Assembly (NCBI GenBank): GCA_003049485.1
Contig: PYST01000061.1
Coordinates: 78,507-142,506 of the forward strand
Reading direction: 5' to 3'
DNA: 64,000 nt
From: Ophioceras dolichostomum
Lineage: Eukaryota > Ascomycota > Sordariomycetes > Magnaporthales > Ophioceraceae
Of the stretch, positions 59,038 to 64,000 are shown piece by piece. Every line of letters begins with the position of its first letter. Position 1 is the stretch's first letter. The notes below the pieces were generated by a model. It did no database searches, was not told the origin of the DNA, and was given only the letters and a program-made list of their open reading frames with translations. Made by a program: the position numbers and the translations under genes.

Positions 59038-61758
59038 ATGAGCAATATGGCCGCCTTCACGCCATTCACGCTCTCTGCCCAGCTCTCAGGGCACAGCGGC
59101 CCGGTGAATACTCTCTGCACCTCCTCTCTGTTTCTGAAGGCGCAGCGTGGAAGCTGACAAACTTCTCGAACAGGTCCGGGCCGTTGCCTTCAAATCGGCA
59201 GATGTTATCGTCTCGACCTCAAACGACAAGACGATCCGAATGTGGACAAGGAGCGCTGCTTCACCTCCGACTTACAATTCCGTTGTTGTCGGACGGTCGG
59301 AACAGCTCATCAATGCAGTTGCCATCGTTCCCCCCTCCCGCACGTTTCCCAGCGGTCTGATCGTCAGCGGTGGCTGGGACAACCTCATCCAGATCCACGA
59401 GCCACGGTCCGAGAACGATCAGGGCAATGCGTTTCCTAAGGCATACAATCTCCACGATGGCAGGTGTGCTGGCATCGCCGTATCACCTATGGGCAGCTAC
59501 TTTGTCTCGGGCGGCTGGGACTGCGTCGCCAAGGTTGTCAGCATCGGGGATTGGGAGGTGGAGGCCGTTCTCATTGGACATGACGCCATGGTCGAAGGAT
59601 TGCTGCCTATCGACGAGGGAAAGCTTCTCACAGGCTGCTCTGACCATAATATTCGAAGGTTCGCTCTGCCTAACACACCGCAAAAGAACGACCTACCCCC
59701 CACTCAATCTATCGAATTGGATCATCCCGTGCGCGCCCTCTGCCGCCTTCCAACCGGCCACGCTAGCGGCGCCGACTTCGCCAGCGCTGGCAACGACTGT
59801 ATCATCCGTCTCTGGACTTTTGGTGGCAAGCAAGTTGCCGAGATGTCCGGTCACGAAAATTTGATCTTCTCGCTGGACGCCTTGCCAACCGGGGAGATCA
59901 TCAGCTCGGGAGAGGACCGCACCCTCCGGATTTGGAAGGATGGAAAATGCATGCAGACCATCTACCACCCAGAGGGTGCTGTCTGGAGTGTGGCTGCCTG
60001 CCCAACAACCGGCGACATCGTGTCGGCAGGCTCTGACGGCCAGGTTCGTGTCTGGACCCGCAGCGATGATCGTGTGGCTGGCGCTGAAACCATCGAGCGC
60101 TATGAAGAGTCGATCAGGGAGACCGCCATCGCTCCACAGACTCTGGGAGACCTCGCCAAGACAGAACTCCCTGGACCCGACTTCCTTCAGTCGCGCTCCG
60201 GGACACAGGATGGGCAGATTCAGCTCATCCGCAACGCAGACAGCCGCGTTACTGCTCACTCGTGGTCATCAGGTTTGTAATCGGCGCTGTGTCCCTGTTT
60301 ACCGATGGCAATATCCGACTTCATCTTATACTCCGTGACTGACTTCCTGTTTGTGTTCCCCCTTGCAGCACTGAATAAGTGGGAGCACGTTGGCTTGGTT
60401 TCCGGCGTCGCACCGAGCGCCGCACCTCCGAGGACGAAGATCGAATATGGGGGCAAAAAGTGGGACTTCTTGCTGCCCGTCGACGTCGACGGCAGGATGT
60501 TTCAGCTGCCGTACAATCTCTCCGACGAACCGTTCACGGCTGCCAGGCGCTTCCTTGAGGAGAACAACCTCAACAAAGGCGCCCTTGAGGCGGTAGCTCA
60601 ACATATCATCCACGAGACCGCCGGCGCTCGTAATTCGGTTACCTCCATCCCTCAGGCAACTCAGAGTCAAGGTACTTCTACTGCCGATTCTACTCAGCAG
60701 GCCGCCAAATTGATTTATTTTCCCGCCGAGCATTACATGCTCTTCCCGTCCCTGAAAGCTGAGCGTAAGTGCCATTATCTTCCGAGCCAGATGGCATCCA
60801 CCCCCACTCCCCTCTGACCTCGTTTTGAGGCTAACAACCTCTTTCCTTCTTACTCTCAGCCGTGCTGAGCCGCCTGTCCCTGGTGAATGACAGGTTGGTA
60901 GAGAATGGGGACAAGGAATTTGCCCTGAACCCGTCTAGCTTGTCAACAGTGCGCGGATTCGCGCCCATCTTGGAGGACTTCGTGGCGAATCACCCACCCA
61001 TGCTACCAGGCAGAGGTGACGGCCTCGCTCTGTCGGATTACGAGAAGGTCAGCGACATCAGCGACGCTGAAATCATTCTGGTGATCCAGCTAGCAGCCAA
61101 CTGGAAATATGAGGACCGCCTCCCAGGTCTCGATCTTCTGCGCTGCCTGTTGCTCTTGCCACAAGCCGTGGCATTCCAGCATCCAGAACATGGCACCCTG
61201 GTCGACCTAGCCCTCTCTAGCGCTTTTGTGGTGCCGGACGGGGCTAGCGACATGAAGCCGAACCCGAACTTGGCAACAGTGGCCCTTCGAAGCGTCCAGA
61301 ACGCATTTGCCACTGAGGCAGGCCGCAGGGTTGCTATCGGCGTCTTTCCACGCGTACTCGCCATCATGAATGCGATTGTTGGCGTCGGGGACCAGTACCC
61401 CCCCTTCAAGGGCCCCATCGGCCTCGACAACCGCAACCTCATCATCACTGTGTCATCAATCGGCCTCAACTATTCCGTCCTAGCGACTACTAACCAGGCG
61501 TCCGACAAGCCTGTGATTCCCCACGATGGCCTCAGACTGCTTGTTCGCTGCTTAGGGGCGCTCCTGCAGGCAACCCGCGAGGGAGCCGTGATTTCACGCA
61601 TCCTTGCCGCCCTCGGGACGCTCGCTCTTCTCAGTACGGACATGCTCGAGGACATCAAACGCCAGGGTGCCGTTCGTTGGGCTCTCACCGCAAAAGACTG
61701 TTCCTCCGATCGGAATGATATCGAGCGCGCCAAAGAGCTGATGAAGCTCCTGGGCTAA
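59038..61758 (+). CDS. doa1: Doa1/Ufd3/PLAA ubiquitin-binding WD40-PFU-PUL protein
   Basis: Four exons, 59038-59103, 59174-60272, 60369-60764 and 60860-61758, giving 819 residues. The N-terminal beta-propeller is clear: FTLSAQLSGHSGP, VIVSTSNDKTIRMWTR, FVSGGWDCVAKVV, FASAGNDCIIRLWTFGG, IISSGEDRTLRIWKDGKC and IVSAGSDGQVRVWTR. It is followed by a PFU domain (GGKKWDFLLPVDVDGRMFQL, PFTAARRFLEENNL) and a C-terminal armadillo-like PUL domain (EIILVIQLAANWKYEDRLPG to ERAKELMKLLG). The protein binds ubiquitin through the propeller and PFU and Cdc48/p97 through PUL, linking ubiquitin homeostasis, ribophagy and mitochondrial quality control (family knowledge). Domain order and length match the family. 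Met4 is an alternative start. Confidence 0.94.
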
Positions 61759-62848
61759 TCCGGCTTCATCTACCCACCTCATCCCTGCACTTCTCCACCG
61801 TACACTCTCAAGATACATTTCCTGTGGTCGACCAACCACGTGTCCGGGACAGCTTGTTGCCCTTTGAATCGCCTGGACGTATCTACACCTAGGCCTTCAC
61901 CATCACCACGTAAGCACCGTCTATGGCTCGTGCTTGTGGAGGGAGCACCAACGCCCAACTCTAGGCTAAATTTCACTTCGTCGCCGTCATACCCTGCATC
62001 CTTCTTGCCTCTTCAAAGGTTTAGATGTTTTCTACTCGTCGGGAGCATTACACCTGGGTCTTTCGACCTGGATATTGGCGCTTGTTTTCTCTATGGGCTT
62101 TGGGCTTAGGTAGGTGGCCTACGCTGACCACTCTCCTCGGCCCCGCCACAATGGGACGCTTTCTCGGCTGGTGTTGGGATAAACGGGCGAAGTCTTGGGG
62201 CGTCAGATGTTGTTAAGCGCTATTTACCTGTTTGATGATCCTGTCCTCTGACTGCTGCGCGGTCGTGGAGCGAAATACTGAGAGCTCTCCGCTGCTGCTG
62301 GAGCTGGTTAGCCTAGAAATCAAGTTGTATGTCTGCGATGATTCTCGGGCCGGGACACTGCGGCTGCCAGAATATTGTCCCCGGGGCAGCATGTTGCACA
62401 TCACCTCTGCATTGACACCTGTGAACGTCAACTTGCCACAACATCCCAAATGTAGCGTCCCTTAGGCGCCGGTGTCAGGGTTCGAGGCACGATCATGGCT
62501 GCTGCTTGGTGACGCAAAGGCGGCCTTAGCACCAAATTGTCATTCAATTTGCCATCTTCCTTCCGTCTCTCCACACAGAGCAGTTCGCATCTAGGGGCGA
62601 TCGGAAGGCACCGACTGAGATACCAAGGCGGGCAAAGCGGTTTCTCTTCAAGCACCGACAAGGGCGGGCGAGAGTTTTCATCGGGCAGCGCGGGGAGTAC
62701 CCATCTGATCACCGACCGCATTTCTCACACGGAGATGTCAAAAGAGATCAGCCAGCCATACCGCCAAGAACCCTCAGGCTGGAGGACATCTCTCGGTTCA
62801 CGTAGCGAGGCTTTCAATGCCAGCTGGTTCGGAAGGAAGACTACCGCA
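61759..62848. other. convergent intergenic region
   Basis: About 1.1 kb between the stop codons of doa1 and the SRR1-like gene. Probably 3' UTRs; nothing else is visible. Confidence 0.4.
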
Positions 62849-63806
62849 TCAACCGTGGCCGGGCCCTCTCTTTTTCCAATACAAGGTCGTATCAGAGAAT
62901 GTGTGTGTCCCTTCCTCGGATGGAAAGATGAACCGGAAGTAGGCATTGTGGATTTCGCCGAGCCGGACCATCGTCGTGTGGACGCGTTCGATGTCCCACA
63001 ACGTGCTGTATTGCGTGCTGCCACGTTAGCCATCTCGAACCAAGCAGCATTCGGGATAGCAGCGTGCCGTTCAGAGAGAAGGCAGGAGGAGAACGTGCCT
63101 GTCGTATGTCTCGTAATCTGTGCCCACGTACATCGCGGGCAGCTCCCCCGCTAGTGCCCGCTCGTATACATCGTAGTACATATGGATTCCCCAGACCAGG
63201 GTGGTGTCGGTCACCAGGTCGAACGCAGCGGGGTCGTCGACAACAGTGTGGCCTAGCTTCTCGAGGAAGAGCTTGTCGGCGGCGGAGTAGTTGGGTTCCT
63301 GGAATATGCAATGGATCGGCGAGCCGAAAATGTCACCTGGTTTGGTTAGCATATGAAATGAAGGCATCGTGTCAGGTATTTAGTAGTTCAGGAGGTGGCA
63401 GGCATAACTGACAAAGAGTTTCTACGAGGGACAGGAATACGGCTGTCTGCATGTAGCCGGTCCGCACTCGCTCGAGGGAGTCCTCCGTTGTTGAGAGAGT
63501 GCCGTTCCCAAGGCAGATGGCTTGCGTGATTGGGGCGTGAGAGACGGCGTGGGTGCGCAGCATGGTCTGGAGGGCCTCGCTGCTGGCACTAGACCGCATC
63601 TTGGCGACAGTCCGGTTGAATGTCTTCTCGATTTCCTCCACTGCAAGGCGCAGATCATCGACGGGGGTGGGAACGCACTTCGACGGCTGCGGCGTTGGGG
63701 AGAAGCGACGCCGGGCGGCTTGACCTCCTCGTCTGCCTTTCTTCCGGGGGACGACGGTTTCCCAGTCACAACTGGGAGTGGCGTCGCCCCCATCTTCGGG
63801 CGCCAT
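62849..63806 (-). CDS. SRR1-like domain protein
   Basis: Three exons on the minus strand: 63806-63413, 63336-63099 and 63005-62849, giving 262 residues. The N-terminus DWETVVPRKKGRRGG is typical of SRR1 proteins. The domain follows: QAICLGNGTLSTTEDSLERV, TAVFLSLVETLCDIFGSPIH, FQEPNYSAADKLFLEKLGHT, VVDDP, LPAMYVGTDYETYD, then LWDIERVHTTMVRLGEIHNA. Exon 2 to exon 3 joins in frame only with a GC donor (AG|GCACGT at 63098) and an ATACAG acceptor (63006), with GCTAAC about 18 nt upstream. If the intron is not used, the frame ends after HVLLLPSL and loses a clearly coding C-terminal exon. SRR1 was described for circadian and light responses in Arabidopsis and for haem-related regulation in yeast (Ber1); the biochemical role is unknown. 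Confidence 0.8.
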
Positions 63807-64000
63807 CGGCAGAGGCGCGTTCGGTGGTCGCGTGGCACAAACTTGGGGGCGGGACCGAACTCCGGCGGAGGCAGGATTATCGCCCCGAAGCTCCGAACAA
63901 TGAGGCGGGGGATTGTGACGCGTAGAATAGCCACGTACAAAAGAAAAGAGAGAGCGTTGTGCGTTAGCTAGGTGCGCTCCTTCTGGAAGGGCGCACCTCT
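63807..64000. other. window end, upstream of SRR1-like gene
   Basis: About 190 bp, presumably promoter and 5' UTR of the SRR1-like gene. I see nothing specific. Confidence 0.3.

Noticed and set aside
62455..62500. GGGTTCGAGG, resembling a tRNA B box
   Set aside because: No acceptor, D- or anticodon-stem pairing could be found around it.
1..64000. Biosynthetic gene cluster or operon-like new system
   Set aside because: Neighbouring genes are functionally unrelated, on mixed strands, and mostly conserved housekeeping genes; only the 35-42 kb block looks accessory.

Overview
The window is nuclear DNA of a filamentous ascomycete, most likely a Sordariomycete. The evidence is GC-rich coding sequence with short introns (about 55-280 nt) carrying CTAAC/CTGAC-type branch sites, together with a btgC-type GH17 glucanase, a DUF6590 protein, a SAD-3/Hrr1-type silencing helicase, an Spt8 SAGA subunit, a Doa1/Ufd3 protein and one intronless tRNA-Gly(GCC). 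I built the gene models by hand, requiring reading phase to be kept across each intron. There is no sign of bacterial operons, CRISPR arrays or phage.

Layout. 0-8 kb: a C2H2 zinc-finger protein with unexpected C-terminal hydrophobic segments, the tRNA A34 deaminase Tad2, a CCDC97/DUF2052 protein and tRNA-Gly. 8-20 kb: three minus-strand genes in long spacers, namely a membrane-anchored GH17 glucanase, a GT32-like Golgi glycosyltransferase and an SRA-YDG-domain protein. 20-32 kb: long gene-poor spacers with small repeats, a single-pass membrane protein with a proline-rich tail, and a variant Zn2Cys6 regulator. 32-35 kb: a DUF6590 protein and a double-GFA-domain protein. 35-42 kb: a decaying accessory block, made of a five-exon orphan gene whose frame continues past a TAG, a C2H2/ankyrin gene with two internal nonsense codons, a divergently transcribed DUF7580-type gene broken by at least five frameshifts, and a 118-bp MITE-like element. 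44-64 kb: conserved housekeeping genes (SAD-3-like helicase, Spt8, a coiled-coil protein, a STRAP-like WD40 protein, Doa1/Ufd3, an SRR1-domain protein).

The genes do not form a single pathway. RNA and chromatin themes recur (Tad2, CCDC97-like, SRA, SAD-3-like, Spt8, STRAP-like), but this looks like ordinary gene order rather than a cluster. The main points for a second look are: three GC-AG introns sharing the donor G|GCACGT, in three unrelated genes; the 35-42 kb degeneration block, with homopolymer frameshifts and C-to-T-compatible nonsense codons; two genes whose GAT-TAG stop is followed by a long open in-frame extension; and the zinc-finger protein with putative membrane segments.
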